DNA from: Prosthecobacter sp. | GTDB taxonomy: Bacteria > Verrucomicrobiota > Verrucomicrobiia > Verrucomicrobiales > Verrucomicrobiaceae | Reading direction: 5' to 3' | DNA length: 64,000 nucleotides | Assembly (NCBI GenBank): GCA_021733925.1 | Contig: JAIPJY010000027.1 | Location: 23,581 to 87,580 of the forward strand | Shown here: positions 17,985 to 26,572 of the stretch, piece by piece | Layout: each line of letters begins with the position of its first letter | How positions within the stretch are numbered: position 1 is the stretch's first letter | The notes under the pieces: generated by a model | What the model saw: the letters and a program-made list of their open reading frames with translations, nothing else | Told to the model about the DNA's origin: nothing | The model's database searches: none | Translations under genes and position numbers: made by a program

Positions 17985-18260
17985 ATGACTGCTACCGTCA
18001 CCCTCGACAAAGCCGGGCGGCTCGTGCTTCCGAAGCCCGTGCGCGATCAACTGCACCTTCGTGCGGGTTCCAAACTGCGGCTTGATGTTATGGGCGATCA
18101 CATGGAACTCACGCAGGAAGTTCCTGAGGTGAAAATTGTCCAGAAGAAAGACGGACTGCCCGTAGTGGTGGGATGGAAGGGTTTCGATGCCGCCAAGGCT
18201 GTACGTGAAATGCGTGAGGATCAGGTGGCAAGACTGGACGCACCGTTCCGCAAGAAATGA
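17985..18260 (+). CDS. AbrB/MazE-type antitoxin (VapB)
   Basis: This is a 91-residue antitoxin with a swapped-hairpin AbrB DNA-binding domain at its N-terminus (TATVTLDKAGRLVLPKPVRD, then LHLRAGSKLRLDV). The ATG at 17985 is preferred because the AbrB fold starts directly there; an ATG at 17961 would add eight residues. The C-terminal tail (VVVGWKGFDAAKAVREMRED) should wrap and inhibit the toxin. Its stop overlaps the toxin start by ATGA, so the two are translationally coupled. These antitoxins usually repress their own promoter, which here would lie in the gap to the divergent cytochrome gene. Confidence 0.85.
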   Translation: MTATVTLDKAGRLVLPKPVRDQLHLRAGSKLRLDVMGDHMELTQEVPEVKIVQKKDGLPVVVGWKGFDAAKAVREMREDQVARLDAPFRKK

Positions 18261-18676
18261 ACGCATTCATCGACACTTCCATTCTGGTCGCTGCGATGAT
18301 CGAGAGCGAGGACTTTCATGGCCGTTGTCGTGCCGTGGTGGCGCAAGGTGATGCAGGCATGTATGCGCACGGTATTACCGAGACGTTCAGCACGCTCACC
18401 GGTGGCAAGAAAACCTTTCGGCTGAGTGCTGCCGTCGCAGCAGAATTTCTCGATGACCACTTTGTTCCACGTCTCACCATCACCGCACTGACTCCCACGG
18501 AGATGCTGCGTGCCATGCGCGAGGCAGAGGCTCGCGGTGTAAGAGGCGGAGCCATCTTCGACTTTCTGCATCTCGTCGCCGCCCGAAAGGTCAAGGCCGA
18601 CCGGTTTTACACGCTGAATATCTCGAACTTCCGCGCCTTCCATCGCGCGGACGATCCAGAAATTGTGCATCCATAA
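18257..18676 (+). CDS. PIN-domain toxin (VapC)
   Basis: This 139-residue PIN-fold ribonuclease has the conserved acidic residues: Asp6 in NAFIDTSIL, Glu in ITETFSTL, and the later acidic pair around FDFLHLVAARK. VapC toxins cut tRNA or rRNA loops in a Mg-dependent manner. With the preceding AbrB-type gene it makes a standard VapBC module. It is followed by a strong hairpin at 18682-18702 that separates it from the convergent 1396-residue gene. Confidence 0.88.
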   Translation: MNAFIDTSILVAAMIESEDFHGRCRAVVAQGDAGMYAHGITETFSTLTGGKKTFRLSAAVAAEFLDDHFVPRLTITALTPTEMLRAMREAEARGVRGGAIFDFLHLVAARKVKADRFYTLNISNFRAFHRADDPEIVHP

Positions 18677-18681
18677 ATGAA

Positions 18682-18702
18682 AGGGTGGCAACCTGCCACC
18701 CT
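18682..18702. terminator. hairpin between convergent genes
   Basis: A perfect nine-base-pair stem (AGGGTGGCA with its complement) around a three-base loop lies between the stop of the VapC gene and the stop of the convergent ThuA-fusion gene. No T-tract follows on either side, so it would be a rho-independent terminator only in a loose sense, but its placement suits a bidirectional terminator. Confidence 0.55.
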
Positions 18703-18713
18703 CCATATGAGTC

Positions 18714-21700
18714 CTACTTCATCGGATGCAGCTTCAGCAGCTCATCCGTCGTGAAGAGCATCATGCGGCCGGGGTTGGCGTCGCGGACGGCTTTGACTTC
18801 GGCGGCGGTGACAGGCTCCGCTTTGTTGCCGAAGTGGTTGCGGACGAAGGTGAGGACGCTGGCGATTTCTTCGTCTTTGAGCATGCCGCCGAAGGGGGTC
18901 ATGGGGACCTGGCCGTTGTATTCCTTGTCGCCGACTTTGAGGGGGCCCATGAGGCCGTACATGGCGATCTTGATGAGGCGGTCGCGGTCGGTGGTCACCC
19001 AGGGGCTCTTCACGATGCTTGGAAAGGCGGGATCAATGCCAGCGCCGTTGGGCTGATGGCAGGTGACGCAGTGGCCTTCGCGGAAATAGACATCCTGGCC
19101 GAGCTTGAACTGCTTTTTCGCGGAGTCGCTGAGATAGGCAGGCGGCGGGATCACGGGGTGTTCTGGGCGCACGACTTCGATGACTCCGGCGAGGCGATCC
19201 GCAGCGGTTTGGGCGGCGGCTTTGCTCCAGTCATCCAGCGGGAGCTTCGAGGCGATGGCGACGATGTTTTTCGCGGCGGGAATATTCGGCAGCCAGGAAG
19301 CGGCGACGATGGCTTCGAGACGCACGCGGCCGTGTTCGTCGGCGGCTGCTTTTTCAAGCAGGGCGACGTGATCGGCGATGCGATAGGTGTTGTAGCGCAG
19401 CACGCGCACGGCGGCGGCACGGGCGTGGAAGTCGGGGGAGGCGAGCATCTCACGCAGCAGGCCTTCATCGGCCTCGTTCAGACCCCAGGTGACCCAGAGG
19501 GCTTCGAGCTTGGCGTGGGTGTCCTTTTGTTCTGCGGCCCAGGCCTTGATGGCAGGCAGCACTTCCTTGGGATCGTGCGCACGCAGTTCGCGGCGGGCGC
19601 GGTAGCGGACGCGGAGTTCGGGCTCCTTGAGGTCTTCAAAGAGCGTGGCAAGCGGCGCACCGGCGACAGGCGCGGGCTTCACGAGCGGACGGCCCGCGTA
19701 GGTGATGCGGTAGATGCGGCCATGAACGTGGTCGCGCAGGGGATCGCGTGCGTTGTGCTGCATGTGACCGATGAGGACGTTGTGCCAGTCGATGACGTAG
19801 AGCGAGCCATCCGGTGCGAATTCGAGATCCACAGGGCGGAAGTTGCCGTCCGTGCTGACGAGCAGGTCGTGTCGATGCGAGGTCTTCCAACCCGTGCCGT
19901 CGTCTTCGATTTTCACCTGCTTGATGCCGAGGAAGCCGATGGCGTTGCAGTAAATGAGATCGCCCTGCACTTCGTCGGGGAAATTGCGTGAGGAGACGAC
20001 CTCCAGGCCGCTGGTGGGGCGCACCTTGTGGTCTTTCGGGACGAGATCCGCCGCAGAAGGGGTCTTGCTGCCAAAGGCGGGCTTCACCTCGACGGGCAGC
20101 GCCCAGTTCATGGTGGTGCCGGAGGTGTGCAGGAGGAAATCCTGGCCCCACTGGTCAAAGACGAAGCCCCAGGGATTGGGGATGCTCATCTGGATGGTGC
20201 GCTCCAGCATGCCGCGCTGCGGGCTGTAGCGGTAGAAGCCGCCATCGACGCAGCGCACAGGGCCGTAGGGTGTCTCGATGTTGGAGTGGAGGAACACGCC
20301 CTCGCACATCATGAAGGCACCGCTGGGATCGGCCGTGTAGGCGCTGATGGCGTGGTGCGTGTCATGCGTGTCGAAGCCGCCGAGGATGATCTCCATGCTG
20401 TCCGCGTGGTCGTCGCCGTCTGTGTCGCGGATGAGCATGAGATTCGGCTCCTGGCTCACATAGACGCCCTCCGGGGCCAGCTCGAAGCCGATGGGCAGGT
20501 GCAGCTTGTCAGCGAAGACGATTTCCTTGTCCGCCTTGCCGTCGCCGTCCGTGTCTTCGTAGATGAGGATTTTGTCATCCGGCATCGGATCGCCGGGCTT
20601 GTAGTGCGGGTAGGTCGGCATCGTGGCGACCCACAGGCGGCCCTTGTTGTCGAAGGACATCTGCATCGGGTTCGCGAGGTTTGGGAACTCTTTTTCGGAG
20701 GCAAACATCTCCACCTTGTAGCCTTCGGGCACCTTGAGGGACTTCAGCGCGTCCTCGCCGTACAGGTACTTCTCGCTGCCGTTCTTGACGCTCGGCACGT
20801 AGTTCGTCGGCACGGGCGGGAGCACATGCGTCTTGCTGTCATCGACTTTCAAATTGGTGGTTTTGCCGGTGGCGACGGCGTGGATCAGGTTGTCACGCAG
20901 CGCGGTCATCTCGCGCGTCTTCTGCACTTCATCCGGGTAGTTTTGCGGGCCGTAGGGATTGTAGCGCCGGCCGTGGGCGTGGACGCCGTTGAGGATGTTG
21001 TAGTCATTGTTCCAGAACCAGTCCTTCTCCTTCACCGCCTCATGCACCAGCTTGGGATCCGCCTTCGACTCGTAGCTCGCATGGCCATACAGGCCGGTGG
21101 CGAGCATCTTGGCGACTTCCGCATAACCCTTGTCCGTCGGGATGAAACCGCCCGTGGTGAAGAACTCGCCGCCCTTGGACTCAAGTTCCTGCGTCGGGCT
21201 GAAGAGGTCAATGTAGGTCAGGCCGTGTTTTTTGGCGACTTTCTCAATGGCGCTCGCATACAGCAGCAGGTTTGAGTTTTCGACATCTCCCTTGGGCAGT
21301 TCGCGTTTCGCGCTCTGGTTTTCGTAGGCGATGGGGCTCACCAGCACGACGCGTGGAGCGGTCTTGCCGTTGTAGGCCTTGCTCAGGGTGTGCACGACCC
21401 AAGCGTCGAGTTCGGCCTCGAAATTGCCGACCTTGCCGGGGCCGTCGAAGGACTCATTGTAGCCGAAAAAGCCAACGACCGTGTCCGCCTGCAGATGCGT
21501 GAGCCACTGGTCCGGCGTGGCGTAGAAGCCCTGGCCGTTGTGGATGGGCTTGTCAGGATGAAACTTCTCCGCGCCGGGGAAGGCCCACTGCGAGGCGCGT
21601 GACGGATGCGGACGGAAGCCGGGGGTGTCGCCCACGTGGCCCATGTTGCGGAAGAAGAGATCGCGGTCAGGGTAGCGGAGCTCCAGCTCGGTCTCGATGC

Positions 21701-22904
21701 GGCTGTACCAGGTGTCACGCTCGGCCAGACCATTGCCCACAAGCACAATGTGCTCTCCCTTGCTCGGTGGTGCGACGGCCTGTGGGCGCGCGGAGGTGGC
21801 TGCGGTGGGTTCCACGCTGGGCTGATGCGGTGGCTTGACTTCCTCAGGCTTTTTCGCGTCCGCCTTCTTGCCTGCCACCTTCTTTGATTTGTCTTCGGGC
21901 AGTCCCATGGACGGGCTGCTGCCGGTGCCAAAGTCGCCGGGCTTGAGATTGCGCTGCTTGAAGTAGCCCGAGTCCTTGATGAAGCCGAAGGCGGTGGGGT
22001 TGAAGGGGTCGATGAAGGCGACATCTGCCTTGGCCGCCACGGGCAGCTTCAGCAGCGAGTACACCGCATTGACGATGAGACGGCGCAGGTTCTCGTCCGT
22101 GTAGTCCAGGGACGCACCCATTGTGGTGCAGAAGGAGCGGCCCTTGGTGGTGCCGTCGGGGGCGGTGTAGTCGTGCAGCCAGGCGATCGGCTGCATCGGT
22201 TCGTTCTTCGCACCTGCCACGTTCTTGGATTTGGGATCGAGCGTCTCGGTGACCGCACCGCGCAGCAGGATCGTTTCGTTCTCCGGCTTCACATCCGGGG
22301 CACCATAGACATCGGTGGTGCAGAAGATCTCCCCGACACCGCGAAGGATTTCGTTCTTGCTGTTCGCTTCCACGACGACGCTGCGGGTGCCTTCCTTTTT
22401 GTGCGAGCCGTGATGGCTGACCCATTTCTCCCCGAGGATTTTCAGACCGAATTCGGCCCACTTGAAGTCGCCCGTTTTGGCGCTGCCGGTGAAGGCATGC
22501 GTGGCCGTGCGGAAGCCGATCACTGGTTTGCCGGCGTTCAGAAACTTGGCAAAATGAGCCAGGCTCGCGTCGGGCAACTGACGGAAACGGGTGCCGATGA
22601 TGAGCAGGTCCGCGTCATCCAGCATCTCGGTGCCACGGATGTTCTTCTGGTTGTTCGGGTCGATGAAACCCGCCTTTTCGTCCGTGGAGAAGAGCACGAT
22701 GCAGTTGAAACCATGCTTCTTGGCCAGGATCTTCGCCAGCATGGGCATGCTCTCTTCGGTGTGGTACTCCTCGTCACCGGCCACAAGGACGATCCTTTTG
22801 CCGCCTCCAGCACCGCCCGGATTGGCTGAGATTTCGAGGTAGTCCTGCGCGTGCGCGGATGCGACCGAGCCAAGCAGGGCGAGGGTGAATAGAAGATGCT
22901 TCAT
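18714..22904 (-). CDS. ThuA / SGNH hydrolase / PVC propeller / cytochrome c fusion
   Basis: This is a giant secreted protein of 1396 residues with signal peptide MKHLLFTLALLGSVASA. Residues about 35-300 form a ThuA-like glutamine-amidotransferase fold (KRIVLVAGDEEYHTEESMP, later GFRTATHAF and HHGSH). After a Lys/Pro-rich linker, about 385-625 is an SGNH/GDSL esterase-like domain (IVLVGNGLAERDTW, GFFGYNESFDG). About 720-1080 is a PVC-type propeller (YKVEMFASEKEFPNLANP, RPVDLEFAPDGSLYVIDW), then helical repeats, then a cytochrome c with C-V-T-C-H near residue 1277. The parts suggest coupled deacylation and oxidation of a carbohydrate, an inference. The SGNH catalytic Ser looks replaced (GNGLAERD instead of GDS), which may abolish esterase action. 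Confidence 0.85.
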   Translation of the reverse strand: MKHLLFTLALLGSVASAHAQDYLEISANPGGAGGGKRIVLVAGDEEYHTEESMPMLAKILAKKHGFNCIVLFSTDEKAGFIDPNNQKNIRGTEMLDDADLLIIGTRFRQLPDASLAHFAKFLNAGKPVIGFRTATHAFTGSAKTGDFKWAEFGLKILGEKWVSHHGSHKKEGTRSVVVEANSKNEILRGVGEIFCTTDVYGAPDVKPENETILLRGAVTETLDPKSKNVAGAKNEPMQPIAWLHDYTAPDGTTKGRSFCTTMGASLDYTDENLRRLIVNAVYSLLKLPVAAKADVAFIDPFNPTAFGFIKDSGYFKQRNLKPGDFGTGSSPSMGLPEDKSKKVAGKKADAKKPEEVKPPHQPSVEPTAATSARPQAVAPPSKGEHIVLVGNGLAERDTWYSRIETELELRYPDRDLFFRNMGHVGDTPGFRPHPSRASQWAFPGAEKFHPDKPIHNGQGFYATPDQWLTHLQADTVVGFFGYNESFDGPGKVGNFEAELDAWVVHTLSKAYNGKTAPRVVLVSPIAYENQSAKRELPKGDVENSNLLLYASAIEKVAKKHGLTYIDLFSPTQELESKGGEFFTTGGFIPTDKGYAEVAKMLATGLYGHASYESKADPKLVHEAVKEKDWFWNNDYNILNGVHAHGRRYNPYGPQNYPDEVQKTREMTALRDNLIHAVATGKTTNLKVDDSKTHVLPPVPTNYVPSVKNGSEKYLYGEDALKSLKVPEGYKVEMFASEKEFPNLANPMQMSFDNKGRLWVATMPTYPHYKPGDPMPDDKILIYEDTDGDGKADKEIVFADKLHLPIGFELAPEGVYVSQEPNLMLIRDTDGDDHADSMEIILGGFDTHDTHHAISAYTADPSGAFMMCEGVFLHSNIETPYGPVRCVDGGFYRYSPQRGMLERTIQMSIPNPWGFVFDQWGQDFLLHTSGTTMNWALPVEVKPAFGSKTPSAADLVPKDHKVRPTSGLEVVSSRNFPDEVQGDLIYCNAIGFLGIKQVKIEDDGTGWKTSHRHDLLVSTDGNFRPVDLEFAPDGSLYVIDWHNVLIGHMQHNARDPLRDHVHGRIYRITYAGRPLVKPAPVAGAPLATLFEDLKEPELRVRYRARRELRAHDPKEVLPAIKAWAAEQKDTHAKLEALWVTWGLNEADEGLLREMLASPDFHARAAAVRVLRYNTYRIADHVALLEKAAADEHGRVRLEAIVAASWLPNIPAAKNIVAIASKLPLDDWSKAAAQTAADRLAGVIEVVRPEHPVIPPPAYLSDSAKKQFKLGQDVYFREGHCVTCHQPNGAGIDPAFPSIVKSPWVTTDRDRLIKIAMYGLMGPLKVGDKEYNGQVPMTPFGGMLKDEEIASVLTFVRNHFGNKAEPVTAAEVKAVRDANPGRMMLFTTDELLKLHPMK

Positions 22905-23314
22905 GGTTGGGAAAAAACGGACGGGAGATGCTTATACCGCATGAGGCGGTGAAACCGGACAATAAAAATGCGGGTTGGGTGGGAGAAATGAGCAGGGAAT
23001 GATTCTTGCCAGAGACATGCGAGACACCCGCCGATGGTGGTGAAAGGGTGCGGTGCGCCGGGCAAGATCAATCAGTGTGGCGTGTCAAAGACCTTCGGTC
23101 CACAACAGGCATAATCTACTGTGATCCAGTTATTTGCGTCATATGGCCGCTTAGGCCATCTGGTGCGCGGCCCTCAATTTCGCGAGGTCTGCCAGGGTGA
23201 TCCATAATATTGGGCACACAAGATCCAATACCCGTAGATCGGGCAGATCAAGTCGGCTCGATTCATTGCATTCAACTGGCTGATACTTCACGTGGCCGTC
23301 TAAGCCCGGGCAGC
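22905..23314. other. gene-poor stretch, nothing recognised
   Basis: About 410 bases upstream of the ThuA-fusion gene carry no convincing coding sequence on either strand; short open frames here lack start context and resemble nothing I know. The promoter of the ThuA-fusion gene must lie at its left end. I see no clear hairpin or repeat in it. Confidence 0.4.
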
Positions 23315-23701
23315 TTAGTTTGCTCCGTGGGTGCGGCGCCACCCTTCCTGGAAGGCATTGCCATAGTCTTCGGCACCGGCACCAATGACTTTGCCGTCCG
23401 CTCCGAAGCGCACGACATGCTCTTCAACCTTTGCCCAGGTGCCATAGACCGGCACATGACGTTTCCAGCCCTGCTGCGCCCAGCGCCAGAGTTCGCCACT
23501 GGCGATGGTTTTCTTTTCATCGGGTTCTCCCCATGCTGCGACGACTTGGGCCTTGGTCATGCCGGGCTTGATCGTTCCATCACTGGAAGCAGACCCCGTA
23601 GGCGTAGAAGCGCTTCCGTCATTGCTGGCTGGAGCCACACATTGGCAAAGGCTGAGTGTGAGGGCGGCGAGTGAAAGGAGAGGGATGAATTTGAATGTCA
23701 T
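23315..23701 (-). CDS. small SmpA/BamE-like lipoprotein
   Basis: This lipoprotein has about 128 residues from ATG 23701, with a signal peptide ending LSLCQC so that a Cys near residue 19-21 is lipidated. A Ser/Thr/Gly-rich spacer follows, then a compact domain beginning IKPGMTKAQVVAAWGEPDEKK. This is the helix-turn pattern of the SmpA/BamE/OmlA superfamily (GMTKxxVxxxxGxP). The rest (WRWAQQGWKRHVPVYGTW) would form the following beta strands. It may assist outer-membrane assembly or be a general envelope lipoprotein. No operon partner is evident. Confidence 0.7.
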   Translation of the reverse strand: MTFKFIPLLSLAALTLSLCQCVAPASNDGSASTPTGSASSDGTIKPGMTKAQVVAAWGEPDEKKTIASGELWRWAQQGWKRHVPVYGTWAKVEEHVVRFGADGKVIGAGAEDYGNAFQEGWRRTHGAN

Positions 23702-23880
23702 AAGCGGCCTTTTTATCCAGAGCGGCTTCATTCGTCAAGCTTGAGTGCAAGGCTGGTAAATGCGCAGTTTCGGTCCCGCTTGCTGCCAGACTACGCTTGA
23801 AAGCCTGCCCATTGTCCACACCGCGCTATGGCGGCCGAAGGGAGCCGGAAATGAACATAGGCCATGAATTTTGTGGGCCA

Positions 23881-24276
23881 CTACGACACCAGATCGCGCA
23901 GCCTTTGGGTCACCTCATCGCGGTTTAGGACACCAGCAGCGGTTTCGAGGGTGAGGTTTTCCCAGGCGTCTGCATTGAGGTCTTCGGTTTTCAACAAGCC
24001 ATTCTCACTCAGGAAGACCAGGCAGGTGGCCAAGGCGACGGGTTTGCCGCCATCGATGAAGGCGTCATTGCGACAAAGGTAGAACAAATAGGCCGCTGCG
24101 ATTTCGATGGGGTCCGAGATCACGGGAGTTCCCAGCAGCGCGGCTTGGGGAGTTGCCAGGGCGGATTCGAGGAGTTCTCGGGAACGCAGGCCGGGACTGC
24201 CTTCATGCTCGGCGAGGACTGCGGCATGGATGGCGATTGTCCCTTCGAGGGTCGGATGGAGAATCGGGGGGCTCAT
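23881..24276 (-). CDS. Doc/death-on-curing-like protein with degenerate Fic motif
   Basis: This 131-residue protein has the fold and order of the death-on-curing toxin family (HPTLEGTIAIHAAVLAEHEG, SRELLESALATPQAAL, AAAYLFYLCRN). The catalytic loop, normally HPFVDGNKR, reads DAFIDGGKP. The Fic histidine, the Asn and the Arg are all replaced, so phosphotransfer is probably lost. It overlaps the antitoxin gene upstream by ATGA. It may be a defused toxin that still binds the antitoxin and conditions operon expression, or a toxin with changed chemistry. Confidence 0.75.
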   Translation of the reverse strand: MSPPILHPTLEGTIAIHAAVLAEHEGSPGLRSRELLESALATPQAALLGTPVISDPIEIAAAYLFYLCRNDAFIDGGKPVALATCLVFLSENGLLKTEDLNADAWENLTLETAAGVLNRDEVTQRLRDLVS

Positions 24277-24503
24277 GAGAGGCGGCGGAAGAGCTCGCTG
24301 TTTTTTTGGATCAGGCGTTTGACAGTTTCAGCGGCTTTGGCGGCCTCGATGACTGCGGGGTACAGGGGGGTGATGGTGATCGTGCCGCCAGCGTGCACCT
24401 CGACGTTCACCTCATCTCCGACCTTGAGTCGGGCAAGCTGGAGCAGGGCGGAATCGAAAATGAGGCCCTGAGAGTTGCCGATTTTGCTGATGGTCTTGAT
24501 CAT
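24273..24503 (-). CDS. AbrB/MazE-type antitoxin
   Basis: This 76-residue protein with an AbrB swapped-hairpin DNA-binding domain (MIKTISKIGNSQGLIFDSAL, LKVGDEVNVEV) and a short C-terminal helix is the presumed antitoxin for the Doc-like gene that overlaps its stop by four bases. No Shine-Dalgarno is visible; the bases immediately before the ATG belong to a 19-bp sequence that recurs at 24927-24945 and could be an operator bound by this protein. Confidence 0.8.
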   Translation of the reverse strand: MIKTISKIGNSQGLIFDSALLQLARLKVGDEVNVEVHAGGTITITPLYPAVIEAAKAAETVKRLIQKNSELFRRLS

Positions 24504-24504
24504 G

Positions 24505-24523
24505 GGTTAAACTATGTATTACG
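24505..24523. repeat. 19-bp direct repeat, copy 1
   Basis: The sequence GGTTAAACTATGTATTACG adjoins the antitoxin start. A copy with one mismatch (T for A) lies about 420 bases away at 24927-24945 in the same orientation. It is AT-rich compared with its surroundings, and its complement contains TAATACATA-like promoter sequence reading into the antitoxin gene. Confidence 0.6.
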
Positions 24524-24700
24524 TGGTGAGTTGTCAATTGTGAGAGTGGCCCTAGTTCATGCCCTGGGTTGGTGGACCTAGTATGAGCTACCGTAGTTCC
24601 AGAGGGTGCTGGCATGGTGCGAGGCCTTGGGAGTGCGGCTGCGATTAGCCCGCATTTATCAGACTCAGAGGGAATCTGAAAACAGCGTGTCGCACGCGTA

Positions 24701-24762
24701 ATGTAGCTCGGAATTCCGATTCCGAGTGGCACCCTTCGCGGAATCGGAATTCCGCGCTACAT
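24701..24762. repeat. REP-like palindrome (GTAGCTCGG family)
   Basis: Two arms of 24 bases (24701-24724 and 24739-24762) are inverted with one mismatch and a 14-base spacer. The left arm starts ATGTAGCTCGGAATTCCGAT. The same consensus, GTAGCTCGGWWTTCCGAWWC, recurs as a shorter hairpin near 40882-40909. It is non-coding, and no RAYT-type transposase is present in the window. Confidence 0.75.
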
Positions 24763-24802
24763 CCCCGCATGTCAATGTTGGGAGTGTGAGAGGTGCGGGT
24801 TA

Positions 24803-24862
24803 GCTGCCGCTTTCGAGCGTCTCGTGGTGTTCGAGAGCTGACCAGCCTGCGAAAGCGGTAGC
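24803..24862. repeat. second inverted repeat in the same intergenic region
   Basis: The 13-base arms GCTGCCGCTTTCG (24803-24815) and CGAAAGCGGTAGC (24850-24862) are inverted with one mismatch. With the palindrome at 24701 they fill most of the 460-base gene-free stretch 24504-24963, where I see no coding sequence. Confidence 0.55.
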
Positions 24863-24926
24863 TGCGCTCGTGCCTCGCTACGCAACCGCAGTCCAAACGG
24901 GGTGCGGTTCGAATCGGTATTTATCA

Positions 24927-24945
24927 GGTTAAACTATGTTTTACG
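24927..24945. repeat. 19-bp direct repeat, copy 2
   Basis: GGTTAAACTATGTTTTACG, one base different from the copy beside the antitoxin start at 24505-24523. It lies just past the stop of the FecR-LamG gene. The two copies bracket the REP-containing segment. Confidence 0.6.
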
Positions 24946-24963
24946 CCTCAAGCTTAGAGACGT

Positions 24964-26484
24964 TCACTTTGCGAGCACCGCGATCTCTGCATCGCTCAGG
25001 GCACGGTCCCAGAGGGCGAATTCGTCCATGGCGCCGCTGAGATGGCGGATGGCGACGCCGCCGGAACTGCGACGGTCGTTCCAGTTGCCGAGTTCGGCGA
25101 TGCCGATCTTCAGGGCCTCGGTGTCATTCAGAGCGGAGCGTGTCAGCAGTTCGCCATTGGCGTAGTGGCGCACTTCCTTGGTGGCGGGATCAAAGACGAC
25201 GGCCAGATGGGTCCAGCGGCCAAAGCGTTCCGGGGTAAAGAGGACGGGGGTGTCGTGGTCGGCATGGTGGGCACCGTGACTGCCGGCGATGCCGAGCCGC
25301 ACTTTGCCTTCCCGGGTGATCTGCCAGTGGACTTTGCGGTCGCCCCAGCTTTCGGACATGAAGAGTGAGTTGAAGGTGCGGTCGAGGCCGTTGACGCGCA
25401 CCCAGACGGCAATCGTCAGGGTTTTCGTTTCGCCGGGAATGTTCAGCCGCACGCGGTCGCTCACGTTGCGGAATTCGAGAGCGCGCTTACCCGGCCAGCG
25501 GCCCGTCGTCCAGGAAGCGCCGACGATGCTGCCGTCAGAGATCTGGGTGCCGTTCATCGCGTGATTGCGCAGCGAGCGCGAGCCTTCGTCGTCCTGGAAA
25601 TCAAAGCGCAGGAGCAGTCCGGCATCGGCGTTCAGCTTGGAGCTAAAGCCCAGCCATTTTTCGAACTGGAAACGTTGGGAGATCGCGCTGCGCGCGTCCA
25701 GCTCGTTGAGCGAGGCAAAGCTGGATGCATTCGCGGAAAGCATGGCGGTGTTGCCTGCGATCGCCATGGCCTGGCCTTCCTTGAGGGACTTCATGGTCAC
25801 ATCAGGCTGATGCAGCTCCACCTCGCCTTTGAACACATGCACCTCCTCATTCGCAGCGCTCACATCCAGTCCGAACTCCGTGCCGAGATCGACGATGGTG
25901 CCTTTGGGCGTGTTGATGCGGAAGCCTTTCGCCTGCGGTGGCACCTGAGCACTGAGTTTGCCATGCGTGCAGGTCGCTTCGCCGGAAGACACGAGCTGCA
26001 ATTCGGCGGGGCCTTCGATCAAGACGCGAGCACCTTGATAAAACTCGATCTGGGCGATGCCCGATTTCAGTTTGAGCCAGCCCGGCGAGAGCGGCGTGCC
26101 GGGGGTGATGGTGGCAGATTCCCATTCCAGATTCACCCCGCGCGTCAGCACGGCCACGGAGGCCGTCGTTTCCTCGGTCTCGGGCCGCAGGTCCAGTGCG
26201 GCATTCATCAACCAAGTACCCAGCAGGGTGATGCAGGCGGCCATGGCCGCCACGCTGGTGACGGTGGCGAAGGTGAAGCGGCGCTTGGGCAGAAGCGCGG
26301 GACGGATGATGTTGTCTGCCACCAGTGGCTTCGTGGCGCGCAGCATGGCATCCATGTCGAACTGCTGGAGCAGGCGCTCGCCCAGCTCCGGTTGCGCTTG
26401 CAGCAGCTCGTGCAACTCCTCCGCCTCGGCGGTGGTGAGCGTGCCTTCGAGGTAGTGCTGGATCAAAGTGTCGGTGTCAGGCAT
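24964..26484 (-). CDS. FecR-domain, LamG-domain anti-sigma-like membrane protein
   Basis: This 506-residue protein starts at ATG 26484 (MPDTDTLIQHYLEGTL). Residues 1-65 are cytoplasmic with an EAEELHELLQAQPEL helix typical of anti-sigma partners. One membrane span follows (about 75-100, VAAMAACITLLGTWL), then a FecR domain (about 150-255, TPKGTIVDLGTEFGLDV), and a C-terminal LamG/concanavalin-like domain (about 345-500, FEKWLGFSSKL through MDEFALWDRALSDAEI). This architecture is common in Planctomycetes and Verrucomicrobia next to ECF sigma factors, where it is thought to sense extracellular glycan and control the sigma factor. The cognate sigma gene is 293 bp upstream, separated by an inverted-repeat element. 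Confidence 0.85.
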   Translation of the reverse strand: MPDTDTLIQHYLEGTLTTAEAEELHELLQAQPELGERLLQQFDMDAMLRATKPLVADNIIRPALLPKRRFTFATVTSVAAMAACITLLGTWLMNAALDLRPETEETTASVAVLTRGVNLEWESATITPGTPLSPGWLKLKSGIAQIEFYQGARVLIEGPAELQLVSSGEATCTHGKLSAQVPPQAKGFRINTPKGTIVDLGTEFGLDVSAANEEVHVFKGEVELHQPDVTMKSLKEGQAMAIAGNTAMLSANASSFASLNELDARSAISQRFQFEKWLGFSSKLNADAGLLLRFDFQDDEGSRSLRNHAMNGTQISDGSIVGASWTTGRWPGKRALEFRNVSDRVRLNIPGETKTLTIAVWVRVNGLDRTFNSLFMSESWGDRKVHWQITREGKVRLGIAGSHGAHHADHDTPVLFTPERFGRWTHLAVVFDPATKEVRHYANGELLTRSALNDTEALKIGIAELGNWNDRRSSGGVAIRHLSGAMDEFALWDRALSDAEIAVLAK

Positions 26485-26572
26485 GTGCGGGACGCTTAGT
26501 GAAAGCGGTGTTTCGTTCGTTGTTGGCACTCCACCCGCAAAGCCAGTGCGGCTCCGCTGAGGAAACCGCGCC

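Noticed and set aside
22981-23300. Several short open frames upstream of the ThuA-fusion gene
   Set aside because: No plausible start context, no recognisable sequence and different composition from genes.
24803-24862. CRISPR-like repeat idea for the palindromes near 24.7-24.9 kb
   Set aside because: The repeats are inverted, not direct at constant spacing, and no cas gene is present.
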